From contig CBDFGT010000009.1 in assembly GCA_965247225.1 (NCBI GenBank), forward strand, positions 248,001 to 312,000: 64,000 nucleotides of DNA, written 5' to 3'. Both the position numbers and the translations under genes were made by a program. Positions within the stretch are counted from its first letter, which is position 1. Each line of letters starts with the position of its first letter. The stretch comes from CBDFGT01 sp965247225. GTDB taxonomy: Bacteria; Pseudomonadota; Alphaproteobacteria; Rhizobiales; Rhizobiaceae. The notes under the pieces were generated by a model, which was not told where the DNA came from, ran no database searches, and was given only the letters and a program-made list of their open reading frames with translations. Shown here piece after piece: positions 27,802-36,492 of this stretch.

Positions 27802-28470
27802 TCATTTGCTTTTGTTCTGAAGGACACCGGCTTCCATGTTGATACGAACCTTGCCTTCAAAAATAATGATTTGTCCCTTATCCGTCATCTTAAGCTTCTG
27901 TGCAACTATAGAGGTCTGCTTTGCTGTAATCGAGACAGGTTTTTCAGTTGTCATTTCGCCGGCTTTCACATCCATGTCGGCATTTTGAAAGCGGGCCTCC
28001 ATGCCATTGCTCATTTTGATGGTGAAAGGTGCATCCATAACCAGTTTGTCTGTTCCCCTGTCATACAGTCCGCTCTGGCCGACGATGCGGGCCATCAGAG
28101 AAGCGGACACAGGCATCTCGGCCCTGATCGCCTTGAGCGCAATGAGATTGGGGTTGCCGATGTCCTGAAGCGCTTTTTCGGCGTTCATCGAATACCGGAT
28201 GCCATCGGCGTTTGTCCCGGAGATGGCTGGTCCTTCCATGACCAGCTTGCCGTCCTCAATGTTCATGCTTTCCAGCGTTACATTTTCCGGCAGGGCCGTG
28301 CGGATGAACGACACGGCAATGAAGACCAGGGAAATCACCAGGGCCATCACGGGGAGAATAATTTTCAGGCGGCGGACACGCTGAGAATGGAAACGTGCCT
28401 CGTCATAGCTTCTTCCCGAGCCCGAAAGGGATTTATTGCGACCATCTTCGTGGTCAGGTGCATTTTGCAT
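27802..28470 (-). CDS. lptC: LPS export protein LptC
   Basis: A 222-residue bitopic protein. About 38 cytoplasmic residues are followed by a transmembrane helix (IILPVMALVISLVFIAVSFI) and a periplasmic LptC/jellyroll domain with repeated short strands (VTLESMNIEDGKLVMEGPAI ... TSIVAQKLKMTDKGQIIIFE). It passes LPS from LptBFG to LptA. The sequence is divergent as usual in alphaproteobacteria, and assignment rests on topology plus its place before lptA and lptB. It is divergent from sppA, and the spacer holds a 39-base palindrome. Confidence 0.88.
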   Translation of the reverse strand: MQNAPDHEDGRNKSLSGSGRSYDEARFHSQRVRRLKIILPVMALVISLVFIAVSFIRTALPENVTLESMNIEDGKLVMEGPAISGTNADGIRYSMNAEKALQDIGNPNLIALKAIRAEMPVSASLMARIVGQSGLYDRGTDKLVMDAPFTIKMSNGMEARFQNADMDVKAGEMTTEKPVSITAKQTSIVAQKLKMTDKGQIIIFEGKVRINMEAGVLQNKSK

Positions 28471-28560
28471 ACATCAACTTCCGCTTGAGACCTGTGATCT
28501 GGAGCCACCCGCCAGGTTCTGATGAGTATCCCGTTCCGTATAACCGTGTCGATTTGAAGA

Positions 28561-28599
28561 CATGCTCCTGTATGGCACGGCATGCCATACAGGAGCATG
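28561..28599. repeat. Perfect 17-base-arm palindrome between lptC and sppA
   Basis: The arms CATGCTCCTGTATGGCA (28561-28577) and its exact complement (28583-28599) are separated by CGGCA. It sits in the 308-base spacer between two divergent genes, about 90 bases before lptC and 180 before sppA. There is no T-run, so it is not a typical terminator. A smaller inverted repeat GTCCCG/CGGGAC lies at 28646-28663. Confidence 0.8.
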
Positions 28600-28778
28600 A
28601 TTTCCAGTACCATATGGCAACGCCATCCTGCGAAACAAGCCGTCTGTCCCGGAGTAACGGGACGCCGTTCGGAAAAAAAGCGTGTTCGACTTGCGCTGCG
28701 CTCCATTCTCGCCAATAACATGCGCAACAGACCAGATGAACGGGTGCAGGCTTGGATACAACAATTACGCAATGGCGC

Positions 28779-29708
28779 ATGATAAGGCGTAAACTGACAT
28801 TCTGGCGCATTGTGGCCGCGTTGCTCGTTGCCGGGCTTGTTGTGATAGCCGCATGGCAGTTTGCCTCGCGCGGAGCCATGGGCAAGGTGAGCCCGCATAT
28901 TGCGCGAATCACCATTTCCGGTGTTATCCAGGATGATACGGAACTGCTGGAGCGTCTGGACACCATAGCCAGGGACGATCAGGTCAAGGCACTGGTCGTC
29001 TCTATTTCATCGCCGGGAGGAACGACCTTCGGCGGTGAGGTGATCTTCAAGGCCATTCGCAAGGTTGCCGCCAAAAAACCCGTTGTTTCCGATATTCGCA
29101 CATTGGCCGCCTCGGCTGGCTATCTGATTGCGGTTGGAGGGGACACCATTATTGCAGGCGAGTCGTCCATTACCGGGTCGATAGGGGTCATTTTCCAGTA
29201 TCCCCAGATCAAGCCTCTTCTCGACAAGATCGGCGTATCCCTGGAGGAGATCAAGTCTGCCCCGATGAAAGCCGAGCCGTCGCCGTTTCATACACCGCCT
29301 GAAAATGCCAAACTGATGATCAATGCCATGGTCATGGACAGTTTCGACTGGTTTGTCGGGCTTGTTGCCGAACGCCGCAAGCTTGAAAAGTCTGTTGTCC
29401 TGACCCTGGCAGACGGTTCGATCTATACGGGACGTCAAGCCTTGAAACTGGGCCTGGTCGACAGGCTTGGAGGCGAGGAGGAAATTCGTGCCTATCTCGC
29501 TGGCAGGAAGCTTGACAAGGAATTGCCAATCATCGATTGGGAGCCGGACGATGCTGTCGGACCCTTCCTTCTGTCAGGGTCTGTGGAACCATTTTTGAAA
29601 TTGCTGGGTCTGGACACTCTTTTTGCGTTGAAGCATCTACAAAACCTGACAGACGGCAAGTTGTTTCTTGACGGTCTTGTTTCGGTTTGGCAGGTTGGAA
29701 AAAGCTGA
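28779..29708 (+). CDS. sppA: Signal peptide peptidase SppA, short S49 type
   Basis: A 309-residue membrane-anchored serine protease of family S49. An N-terminal transmembrane segment (IVAALLVAGLVVIAAWQFA) is followed by VKALVVSISSPGGTTFGGEV. The nucleophile motif is AASAGYLIAVGGDTIIAGES (usual form ASGGY), and a lysine in IKSAPMKAEPSPF probably serves as general base. It is thought to degrade cleaved signal peptides in the membrane. The frame continues upstream to a TTG at 28752, and the residues QWRMIRRK there resemble homologues, so the true start may be nine codons earlier. It precedes ihfB by 27 bases. Confidence 0.92.
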   Translation: MIRRKLTFWRIVAALLVAGLVVIAAWQFASRGAMGKVSPHIARITISGVIQDDTELLERLDTIARDDQVKALVVSISSPGGTTFGGEVIFKAIRKVAAKKPVVSDIRTLAASAGYLIAVGGDTIIAGESSITGSIGVIFQYPQIKPLLDKIGVSLEEIKSAPMKAEPSPFHTPPENAKLMINAMVMDSFDWFVGLVAERRKLEKSVVLTLADGSIYTGRQALKLGLVDRLGGEEEIRAYLAGRKLDKELPIIDWEPDDAVGPFLLSGSVEPFLKLLGLDTLFALKHLQNLTDGKLFLDGLVSVWQVGKS

Positions 29709-29735
29709 AAGCCGGAAAATAATCAGGGGGCAACT

Positions 29736-30035
29736 GTGATCAAATCAGAACTGGTGCAAATCGTGGCATCCCGAAATCCTCACCTCTATCATCGTGACGT
29801 CGAGAATATCGTCAATGCGGTTCTGGATGAAATTACGGATGCGCTTGCTGCCGGAAATCGTGTCGAGTTGCGCGGGTTCGGAGCGTTCTCCGTCAAGAAC
29901 AGGCCTTCGCGCTCCGGTCGCAACCCGCGCACCGGTGATTCGGTGCATGTGGATGAAAAATGGGTGCCTTTTTTCAAGACCGGCAAGGAATTGCGCGAGC
30001 GTCTCAACCCTGATGACACGTCTGAAGACGATTGA
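29736..30035 (+). CDS. ihfB: Integration host factor beta subunit
   Basis: A 99-residue HU/IHF-family DNA-bending protein: MIKSELVQIVASRNPHLYHR, VNAVLDEITDALAAGNRVEL, RGFGAFSVKNRPSRSGRNPR with the proline-containing intercalating arm, and a C-terminal acidic tail. It forms IHF with IhfA and sharply bends DNA in sigma-54 promoters, replication and phage events. The GTG start follows a GGGGG ribosome-binding site. The sppA-ihfB-lapA order is usual in Rhizobiales. Confidence 0.97.
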   Translation: MIKSELVQIVASRNPHLYHRDVENIVNAVLDEITDALAAGNRVELRGFGAFSVKNRPSRSGRNPRTGDSVHVDEKWVPFFKTGKELRERLNPDDTSEDD

Positions 30036-30187
30036 TGGCAGTGCATGCGGGCGGCTCAGGGTGTGACGCCGTTCCTCTGGCGCTGGCCACAATCGTTACC
30101 ATACAGGAAGGGTGCGGGCCTGCAGAGGCACCGGGCAGGGCAAGCAAGCGGATAACAGGACCGGATGACACAACAAGGAACCGGACA

Positions 30188-30550
30188 ATGCTGACAAAAC
30201 TGTTGAAGATCATCATCCTGGTGCCTGTTGTGATCATGCTTGTGGTTATGTCGGTTGCAAACCGGCACGTCGTGTCCTTATCGTTCAATCCGTTTCAGCC
30301 GGAGGACACCACGCTCTCCCTTTCCGGACCTTTTTTCCTGTTTCTGTTTGCTGCCCTGATACTGGGAATGTTCATCGGCTCAATTTCCACATGGGTTTCA
30401 CAGGGCAAGCATCGCAAAAAGGCCCGGGACGAAGCGTTTGAAGCCATCAAATGGCAGCGTGAGGCCGGCAAGCACAAGACGCGCGCAGATCAGGTGGTTG
30501 CCCAGGCGCTCCTGCCCGCTGTTTCACAGGATGTGCGCAAACAGGCCTGA
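30188..30550 (+). CDS. lapA: LapA-domain (DUF1049) small membrane protein
   Basis: A 120-residue protein with two hydrophobic segments (IIILVPVVIMLVVMSVANR and FFLFLFAALILGMFIGSIST) flanking the conserved VSLSFNPF loop, then a charged coiled tail. This is the DUF1049 pattern; E. coli LapA helps control LPS assembly with LapB. AAGGAACC precedes the ATG. In Brucella-like genomes this gene normally precedes trpF; here the next genes are the nicotinate cluster, so this point may be an insertion boundary. Confidence 0.85.
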   Translation: MLTKLLKIIILVPVVIMLVVMSVANRHVVSLSFNPFQPEDTTLSLSGPFFLFLFAALILGMFIGSISTWVSQGKHRKKARDEAFEAIKWQREAGKHKTRADQVVAQALLPAVSQDVRKQA

Positions 30551-30572
30551 TGGCACGCACGTCAGTATCAGA

Positions 30573-31730
30573 TCAACCCAGCGGGACTGTCAGCGGATCA
30601 TAACCGTAGACCCAGGCCGGGTCTTCCGGCTGTTTGAGCCATGTATTGGCGTTGGAGATGGTCTGAACCTTTGTTGCACGTTCGCGCCGTGTAGACTCAT
30701 AAAGGGAGAATGCCTCCGTGTAGCCGCTCGTGCCGGTGTCTTCCAGGCAACGTGTCAGAATGGCGGCGTCCTCGATGGCCATGCAGGCTCCCTGGGCCAT
30801 ATGCGGACGCATCGGGTGGCAGGCATCGCCGAGCATCACCAGACGTCCCCGGCTCCACAGATTCAGGGGATCACGGTTCCAGAAAGGCCATTTGGTCACG
30901 GTTTCTGTTGCATCAATCAGGGCCTGCACAACCGGATGCGAGCCGCCGAAAAAGGCTTCCATCTCCTCGCGTGAACTGTCCACAAAGCTTGTCTGGTGTT
31001 CCCAGCCGTCAACCGGAACGCCGGTGACATAATAATATTCGCTGCCGTCACCCCTGGTGGCATAGGCCATGATGTGGCGCGAGGCTTCCCACCACCATTT
31101 CACACAGGATTCAAACTGGAGACCGGAATTGCGCAGCTTGTCCGTGTTGACAAGGGCGCGGTGCCCGACCCAGCCGGAGAAGCGGGGTTTTTCGGGACCA
31201 AGCAGCATTTCGCGAATCATCGAATTGATGCCGTCAGCCCCGACCACCAGAGTGGCGGAAATCTGCCGACCATTTTCAAATGTCAGAAGAACGTCGTTTT
31301 CGCGTTCGTCGATTGCCGTCAGGCGATGGTTGAAATGCACCCGGTCAGAGGGCAGGGCGTCTATCTGCACGGCATGCATGTCGCCGCGATGGATGGTAAT
31401 GTAGGACGCGCCATATTCCTTGCGGCCATAGTCGCCCAGAGGGATGCGGGAAAGATAGTCTCCTGTCCTGCCATCGCGGGAAAACCAGTGGTCAGGGTGG
31501 GAACCAATGTCTTCCAGCGTCTTCTCGATACCGATGCGCCGGAAGATCTTCATGACATTGGGGCCGATATGGATACCTGCACCAAGCCTGGTGAAAGCCG
31601 GGGCCTGCTCAAAGGTATGGACGGAAAATCCTGCACCTGTCAGCAAGGCGGCAGCGGCCGCGCCACCAAGGCCTGCGCCAATCACGGCAATTTCAATTCT
31701 GTCGGTCTGTGTGGTCGCATTGGGGCGCAT
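30573..31730 (-). CDS. nicC: 6-hydroxynicotinate 3-monooxygenase NicC
   Basis: A 385-residue FAD monooxygenase of the PHBH group. FAD motif 1 is VIGAGLGGAAAAALL, and the region EQAPAFTRLGAGIHIGPNVM is nearly identical to what I recall of Pseudomonas putida NicC. DGINSMIRE, LGDACHPMRPHMAQGACMAI and the ending DPAWVYGYDPL follow. It decarboxylates and hydroxylates 6-hydroxynicotinate to 2,5-dihydroxypyridine using NADH and O2. It is on the minus strand downstream of nicA-nicB but has a 123-base spacer with its own operator-like site, so it probably has its own promoter. A salicylate hydroxylase is excluded by context and motif match. Confidence 0.94.
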   Translation of the reverse strand: MRPNATTQTDRIEIAVIGAGLGGAAAAALLTGAGFSVHTFEQAPAFTRLGAGIHIGPNVMKIFRRIGIEKTLEDIGSHPDHWFSRDGRTGDYLSRIPLGDYGRKEYGASYITIHRGDMHAVQIDALPSDRVHFNHRLTAIDERENDVLLTFENGRQISATLVVGADGINSMIREMLLGPEKPRFSGWVGHRALVNTDKLRNSGLQFESCVKWWWEASRHIMAYATRGDGSEYYYVTGVPVDGWEHQTSFVDSSREEMEAFFGGSHPVVQALIDATETVTKWPFWNRDPLNLWSRGRLVMLGDACHPMRPHMAQGACMAIEDAAILTRCLEDTGTSGYTEAFSLYESTRRERATKVQTISNANTWLKQPEDPAWVYGYDPLTVPLG

Positions 31731-31755
31731 GACTCCGTCCTCTCTTCTGGAATTC

Positions 31756-31773
31756 TTGTTCGTGTGCGAATGA
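31756..31773. promoter_or_regulatory. Operator-like palindrome upstream of nicC
   Basis: TTGTTCGTGTGCGAATGA, with a symmetric TTCG-N4-CGAA core, lies 26-43 bases before the nicC start. It matches 14 of 18 positions of the site before nicA (35828-35845), so both operons likely share a repressor, most simply the MarR protein encoded divergently from nicA. Confidence 0.6.
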
Positions 31774-31853
31774 TATTGGTGAGGAATCCGGTTTGTGGTG
31801 AATGTGCGTATTGCCGTTTTGGATGATGAATGGAAAATGTCCGGACGCGGTCT

Positions 31854-34800
31854 TCACCACGGCGGCAGACCGGGGGCGTAGCGCTGGCGCAGATAGGTCG
31901 CCAGGGCTTGGCGCTCTTCAATTGTAAACTCCCCGTGGAAGGACGGCATATCGCGCAGATCCAGCCCGTCCGGTGCCACCAGGCCGTCGTCCAGCACGGA
32001 AAAAAATGCATCGGGAACCGGTGCGCGCAGGGCAGACGACCGGCTGAGTGGCGACTGCGCCGCCGTCACCATGCCGGGCAGTGCCGGCTCATGGCAGACG
32101 GCGCAGGCGCTTTCAAAGATCCGGCTGGCGCGCGACGGGGCAAGTTTTGGTTCCCTGACAATGATGCTGGCGGTTTGCGGTGTTTCGCCCAGGGATTCCA
32201 GATAGCTGGCCATTGCCGCGATATCCGTATCAGGCAGCGCCGTCAGGCTTGCAACAACCTCTGCCATTGGCCCCGAAGCCGTGCCTGCACCGGAGTGTCC
32301 CTTGCGCAGGTAGTCGAAGAGCGTCTGCGCATTCCAGCCGTTGCGGGTTGCGTCCTGCCCCTCAAGGGCCGGCGCATACCACCCCTTGATCATGGCACCT
32401 GTGAGTTCCGGCATCTCCGCCCCGGCGGCATTGCGGGGTGCGTGGCAGGCCGAGCAATGCCCCGCTGCCTCGACAAGATATTTGCCGCGGTTCCAGACAT
32501 CGCTGCGTGCCGGATCGGCAACGAAGGTGCTGCTGTCATGGTAGAGCCGGTTCCAGATCGCAATCGCGGGGCGCAGATTGGCCGGCGCGATCATCCGGGC
32601 AGGCGGTATATCCTGTCCGACGGGTGTCAGCGTTTGCAGATAGGCATAGAGCGCCAGCATGTCGTCGCCCGATATTTTGGCAAAGGATGTATAGGGAAAG
32701 GCCGGATAGAGGTTGTGACCATCACGGCTGATGCCATGCCGCATGGCCCGGTCAAAAGCCTCGAAGCTCCATTGACCAAGTCCCGTCTTGTGATCCGGCG
32801 TCAGATTGGTGGAATAGACAGTGCCAAAGGGCGTGACGATGGCACGTCCTCCTGCATTGGCCTGGCCGCCGTCTGCCGTGTGGCATGTGGCGCAATTGCC
32901 AAGGGCAAAAACCTGCTTGCCGCGCTCGAGCGTGGCTTGTGAATAGGTTCCAGGGGCTGGCGGCTGCGCCGGGGCAATGGCCCTGCCGAGCGGAAAGGCA
33001 ACAGCACCAAGGGTCAGTGCGCCGGCAACGAAAGTGCCAAGGCCCCGAATCTTTCGGCGCAGGGAACTGTGACGTCTGGCGGGAGGACGCCGCCGGATCA
33101 TTGCATTGCGAGGGGATATACCACTTGCCGCCAATGCGCTGCGCATCTTTTCAGGCGTGAACGGTACGTCCCGAAGGCGCACACCGGTTGCATCGAAAAT
33201 GGCATTTGCAATGGCAGCAGCGCTTGGAACCGCGGCGCTTTCGCCAACGCCGAGCGGCGGATCACCGGGGCGTTCGATCAGCATGGTGGCAATATCCGGT
33301 ACCGCCGGGAATGTCTGGATCGGATAGGTCGCCCAGCTCCGGGAGGCAGGGGAGATTTCATCGAAGGTCACTTCTTCCAGAAGGACACGGCTTGCTGTCT
33401 GCACAGCATTGCCATGAATTTGCTGAAGAACGCCGTCGGGATTGATGACCATGCCCTGGTCCTGGCCAATGAACAGGCGCGTCAGGGTGACTTCCCCTGT
33501 CTCGGTATCGACTGCAACATCCACCACCCATGCGGACGAGGCTGCTGCGGTTCCGGGGAATGTACCATGCACATAGGTGGCAAAAGCAAAGCCCTGACCA
33601 AAGGCCATCCGGCCTTCGCGTCGCAGGCGCGGGCCGACATGGGGCGTCCATCCGGCCTGTTCTGCCGTTCGGCGGACAAGATCGGCTTCGCGGGGATCAT
33701 CAAGGTGACGCAAGCGAAAGTTGACCGGGTCTTCTCCTGCAGCAAAGGCCATCTCGTCCATAAAGCTCTCATGGGCAAAGGTGTTCGGCAGGGCAGAAAC
33801 GCCGCGCATCCAGGCGGCTCTCACGATTGGAGCCATATCATGCACCGTGATCTGTTTGTTCGGTATCCGGTATGGCGGTATGATCGTACGGTCACCCATG
33901 TCCGACGGGCGAGGGTCTGCATGGGCTGCGCCGGTCAGCAACAGCGCGAGATTGGGGCCACGGTTGGAAGGATACCAGGTGTCGATGGCATAGGCGTGCA
34001 GTGCGCCTGCTTTCAGGCCGCCCTTTACCTCCATCAGCTGTGCAGCGCCTTTAGGCTCCCACAGATGTTCCTGTGCCCGCGTCAGTTGCACACGCACCGG
34101 CCGGCTGGTGGCACGTGACAAGAGCAGGGCATCGCCGCACACATCATCTGCGCAGTTACGGCCATAACAGCCTGCTGCCTGATAGCGGCGGATTTCGATC
34201 CTGTCCGGCGGCAGGTTCATGAGAACCGCGAGATCTGCCTGCAGCATATGCGGGTTCTGTGTGCCCGACCAGACCACAGGCTGTCCACAGTTCCAGTCGG
34301 CGACAGCACAGGACGGGCCAATCGCGCCATGCTCGTGATAGGGCCACACATAGGTGCGTTCGCACACGACATCGGATTCCGAAATCCCGCGTGCAAAATT
34401 GCCGGACGTGTCCAGCACGCGCGGTGAAGACGGATGGTCCTTCAGCGTCCGGCGCAGACTGGACATGTCGGGAAGGTCCGGAGGCATATGCCAATTGACG
34501 GGCAATGCCTCGGCAATGGCTTGTGCCTGGTCGGCTTGCGTCGCAACGGCACCGAGGAAATCACCCACGCACACAATGGCGATAAAACCCGGCATGCCGC
34601 GCACGGCATTTTCATCATAGCCGATCAGGCTGCGCCCGATAAAGGCACCGCTGTCGCGTCCGGCATAGGGCGGACGGATTACATGGCCGTGGACCATGCC
34701 GGGGACACCTATATCGTGAACATAGGTGTGGGTGCCGCGCAGCTTGTCCGGAAGGTCGCGCCGGCCGGTTTTCTGTCCGACAACGCGATAATCCGCCGGA

Positions 34801-35288
34801 TCCTTGACGGTGACCTGCCGATCAAGGGGAATGCTCAGTTCCTTGCCTGCCAGAAGCTCGGCAAAGGAGAGGTGCTTGTCCTGAAAACTGGCTGCGCCGT
34901 CACGCACGCGCACATCGTGCAGCGCCGTGTTAAACCGGCGCGCCGCTTCGGCTGCAACAACGGTGCGGGCCTGCGCGGCGGCAAGCCGCAAGGGAATGGC
35001 GGTAATCTGGATGGTTTCAGAGGCAATTGTTGGCCCCTGATCCGGTGTCTGTGCCGTGTCGCCGAGCACGACACGCACCGAAGCGAGAGGCAGATCCAGC
35101 TCTTCGGCCATAATCTGTGCCAGGGCGGTCTCAATACCGGTTCCAAGATCCACATGACCGCAAAAGCCTGTGACGCTGCCATCAGCAAAAAGGTGCAGGT
35201 AGATTGCCCTGCCATTGGCCCTGTCCTCGTAAATCGCAAGGGCTACACGCCTTTCAGGCGGCAGGGTTTCACTGGCAGGCAAGGTCAT
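31854..35288 (-). CDS. nicB: Nicotinate dehydrogenase large subunit NicB: molybdopterin domain fused to triple cytochrome c
   Basis: An 1144-residue protein close in size to P. putida NicB. Residues 1 to about 735 are a xanthine-dehydrogenase-type molybdenum cofactor domain, with HVDLGTGIETALAQIMAEEL near the N-terminus and the catalytic glutamate in PPLGVGESAAVPSAAAIANA. A basic stretch and one transmembrane helix (about 745-765, FVAGALTLGAVAFPLGRAI) follow. Three c-type haem sites CATCH, CSACH and CAVCH lie near 799, 946 and 1063. It hydroxylates nicotinate to 6-hydroxynicotinate with water, passing electrons through NicA and the haems to the respiratory chain. The topology suggests cytoplasmic molybdenum and periplasmic haems. 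Its start overlaps nicA by 4 bases. Confidence 0.94.
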   Translation of the reverse strand: MTLPASETLPPERRVALAIYEDRANGRAIYLHLFADGSVTGFCGHVDLGTGIETALAQIMAEELDLPLASVRVVLGDTAQTPDQGPTIASETIQITAIPLRLAAAQARTVVAAEAARRFNTALHDVRVRDGAASFQDKHLSFAELLAGKELSIPLDRQVTVKDPADYRVVGQKTGRRDLPDKLRGTHTYVHDIGVPGMVHGHVIRPPYAGRDSGAFIGRSLIGYDENAVRGMPGFIAIVCVGDFLGAVATQADQAQAIAEALPVNWHMPPDLPDMSSLRRTLKDHPSSPRVLDTSGNFARGISESDVVCERTYVWPYHEHGAIGPSCAVADWNCGQPVVWSGTQNPHMLQADLAVLMNLPPDRIEIRRYQAAGCYGRNCADDVCGDALLLSRATSRPVRVQLTRAQEHLWEPKGAAQLMEVKGGLKAGALHAYAIDTWYPSNRGPNLALLLTGAAHADPRPSDMGDRTIIPPYRIPNKQITVHDMAPIVRAAWMRGVSALPNTFAHESFMDEMAFAAGEDPVNFRLRHLDDPREADLVRRTAEQAGWTPHVGPRLRREGRMAFGQGFAFATYVHGTFPGTAAASSAWVVDVAVDTETGEVTLTRLFIGQDQGMVINPDGVLQQIHGNAVQTASRVLLEEVTFDEISPASRSWATYPIQTFPAVPDIATMLIERPGDPPLGVGESAAVPSAAAIANAIFDATGVRLRDVPFTPEKMRSALAASGISPRNAMIRRRPPARRHSSLRRKIRGLGTFVAGALTLGAVAFPLGRAIAPAQPPAPGTYSQATLERGKQVFALGNCATCHTADGGQANAGGRAIVTPFGTVYSTNLTPDHKTGLGQWSFEAFDRAMRHGISRDGHNLYPAFPYTSFAKISGDDMLALYAYLQTLTPVGQDIPPARMIAPANLRPAIAIWNRLYHDSSTFVADPARSDVWNRGKYLVEAAGHCSACHAPRNAAGAEMPELTGAMIKGWYAPALEGQDATRNGWNAQTLFDYLRKGHSGAGTASGPMAEVVASLTALPDTDIAAMASYLESLGETPQTASIIVREPKLAPSRASRIFESACAVCHEPALPGMVTAAQSPLSRSSALRAPVPDAFFSVLDDGLVAPDGLDLRDMPSFHGEFTIEERQALATYLRQRYAPGLPPW

Positions 35289-35770
35289 GGTGCAGCCTCA
35301 CGCAGCAGTTTGGCGGCACGTTCCACAGAGGCGATGATTTCAAGATGTGCACCGCAGCGACAGAGATTGTGACGCAGCATGGAACGAATCTCGTCACGTG
35401 TCGGACAGGGATTTTCGGCCAGAAGTGCCGTGGCGCTCATCACCATGCCGTTGAGGCAATAGCCGCACTGGGCCCCTTCACATTCCAGAAAGCCCTGCTG
35501 AACAGGCGACAGTGCACCAGTCTGGCTGTCCGCCAGACCTTCCAGTGTGGTGATTTCATGATTGGCAGCGCGGGTTGCGCGCATCACGCAGGCGCGGGCC
35601 GGTTTGCCGTCCAGCAGAACAGTACATGCACCGCACTGGCCCATGCCGCATCCATATCTGGTGCCTGTCAGATGCAGGTCGGCGCGCAGGACGTCGAGCA
35701 ATGTCCGCTTCTGCGGACATGGAAGCACGTGTTGCGAACCGTTGATGGTCAAACGGAACTCACTTGTCAT
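35285..35770 (-). CDS. nicA: Nicotinate dehydrogenase small subunit NicA (2x[2Fe-2S])
   Basis: A 161-residue iron-sulfur protein of the xanthine dehydrogenase small-subunit family. The plant-ferredoxin-like cluster is CGMGQCGACTVLLDGKPARAC, and the second cluster uses CGYC and CRCG. It relays electrons from the molybdenum centre of NicB. The ATG overlap with nicB means the two subunits are translated together. An operator-like palindrome lies 58-75 bases upstream and the divergent MarR gene beyond it. Isoquinoline or aldehyde oxidoreductases share the fold, but the neighbouring NicB with three haems and NicC, NicX, NicD and NicF settle the assignment. Confidence 0.93.
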   Translation of the reverse strand: MTSEFRLTINGSQHVLPCPQKRTLLDVLRADLHLTGTRYGCGMGQCGACTVLLDGKPARACVMRATRAANHEITTLEGLADSQTGALSPVQQGFLECEGAQCGYCLNGMVMSATALLAENPCPTRDEIRSMLRHNLCRCGAHLEIIASVERAAKLLREAAP

Positions 35771-35827
35771 GTTACCCTCGATACAGGCTTCTCTTCCGGA
35801 AGCCTTGAGGACAGACGATCATAAATT

Positions 35828-35845
35828 TCGTTCGTATGCAAATGA
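35828..35845. promoter_or_regulatory. Operator-like palindrome between nicA and marR
   Basis: TCGTTCGTATGCAAATGA, near-identical to the site before nicC, with the shared core GTTCGTRTGCRAATGA. Its position in the divergent spacer fits control of both nicAB and the MarR gene itself. Confidence 0.6.
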
Positions 35846-35987
35846 ATTTTTGGCAGGAAGGATCAATTCCCCTTTGTGGAGTGCATCGTGCCTCTTCCGT
35901 TGGCGATTTTATGGCCGAGATGGAGCTTGACCAAAAGACCATTGTGAGGCAAGCGAAATGGGTCGCCAAGGGAGGAGCAACAACAGC

Positions 35988-36416
35988 ATGAGCGGCAAGA
36001 AAACCAGCTACAGACTTGACGATCAGGTCGGATTCCTGCTTCGCCTTGCCTATCAGCGCCATATTTCCATTTTCGGCGCGCAGACGCCCGGAGACATAAC
36101 GCCGGTTCAGTTTTCAATCCTTTATCGCCTGATGGAAAGCCGGAAACCGGTTTCACAAAACGCCCTTGGCCGGCTGATCGGCATGGATGCCGCCACCACG
36201 AAAGGTGTTGTCTCCCGGCTGATCACCCGTGGCCTGATCGGGAAAACCGAAGATGAGGAGGACCGCAGGCGCTACAGCCTTTCGATTACGGACGCCGGGC
36301 GCGAGATCATGCAGTCCTATGTTCCAAGGATGCGGGATGTGTCCGAGGCAACGCTCTCGCCCTTGAGTTCCGCAGACAGAGAAGTATTGATTGAACTTTT
36401 GAAACGCCTCACTTAA
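35988..36416 (+). CDS. nicR: MarR family regulator, NicR-like
   Basis: A 142-residue winged-helix regulator with a MarR domain: YRLDDQVGFLLRLAYQRHIS, ITPVQFSILYRLMESRKPVS, the recognition helix region LIGMDAATTKGVVSRLITRG and the wing DEEDRRRYSLSITDAG. In P. putida KT2440 a MarR repressor, NicR, controls the later nic operons and responds to pathway intermediates. By position the protein here is its counterpart. The ATG at 35988 follows GGGAGGAG at a good distance; the ATG at 35958 has no such signal. It is divergent from nicA, and an AATTGTT-type palindrome follows its stop codon, in front of tetR. The effector is not provable from sequence. Confidence 0.82.
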   Translation: MSGKKTSYRLDDQVGFLLRLAYQRHISIFGAQTPGDITPVQFSILYRLMESRKPVSQNALGRLIGMDAATTKGVVSRLITRGLIGKTEDEEDRRRYSLSITDAGREIMQSYVPRMRDVSEATLSPLSSADREVLIELLKRLT

Positions 36417-36434
36417 TTGTTTTTTTGAACAATA
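36415..36434. promoter_or_regulatory. Operator-like palindrome upstream of the TetR gene
   Basis: AATTGTTT-TTTT-GAACAATA, a 20-base imperfect palindrome starting in the marR stop codon. Its half-sites AATTGTT and GAACAAT recur with identical spacing at 37231-37250. Autoregulation by the TetR protein encoded just downstream is the simplest reading. Confidence 0.6.
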
Positions 36435-36492
36435 ACGTGCCTGACCGGATGCGGTTTCGATCAGGTTGAAAGCGGAAATAGAAAGAGATTGC

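Noticed and set aside
33069..34118. 349-codon ORF antisense to nicB.
   Set aside because: It is the reverse-frame shadow of a strongly conserved molybdopterin domain and has no domain of its own.
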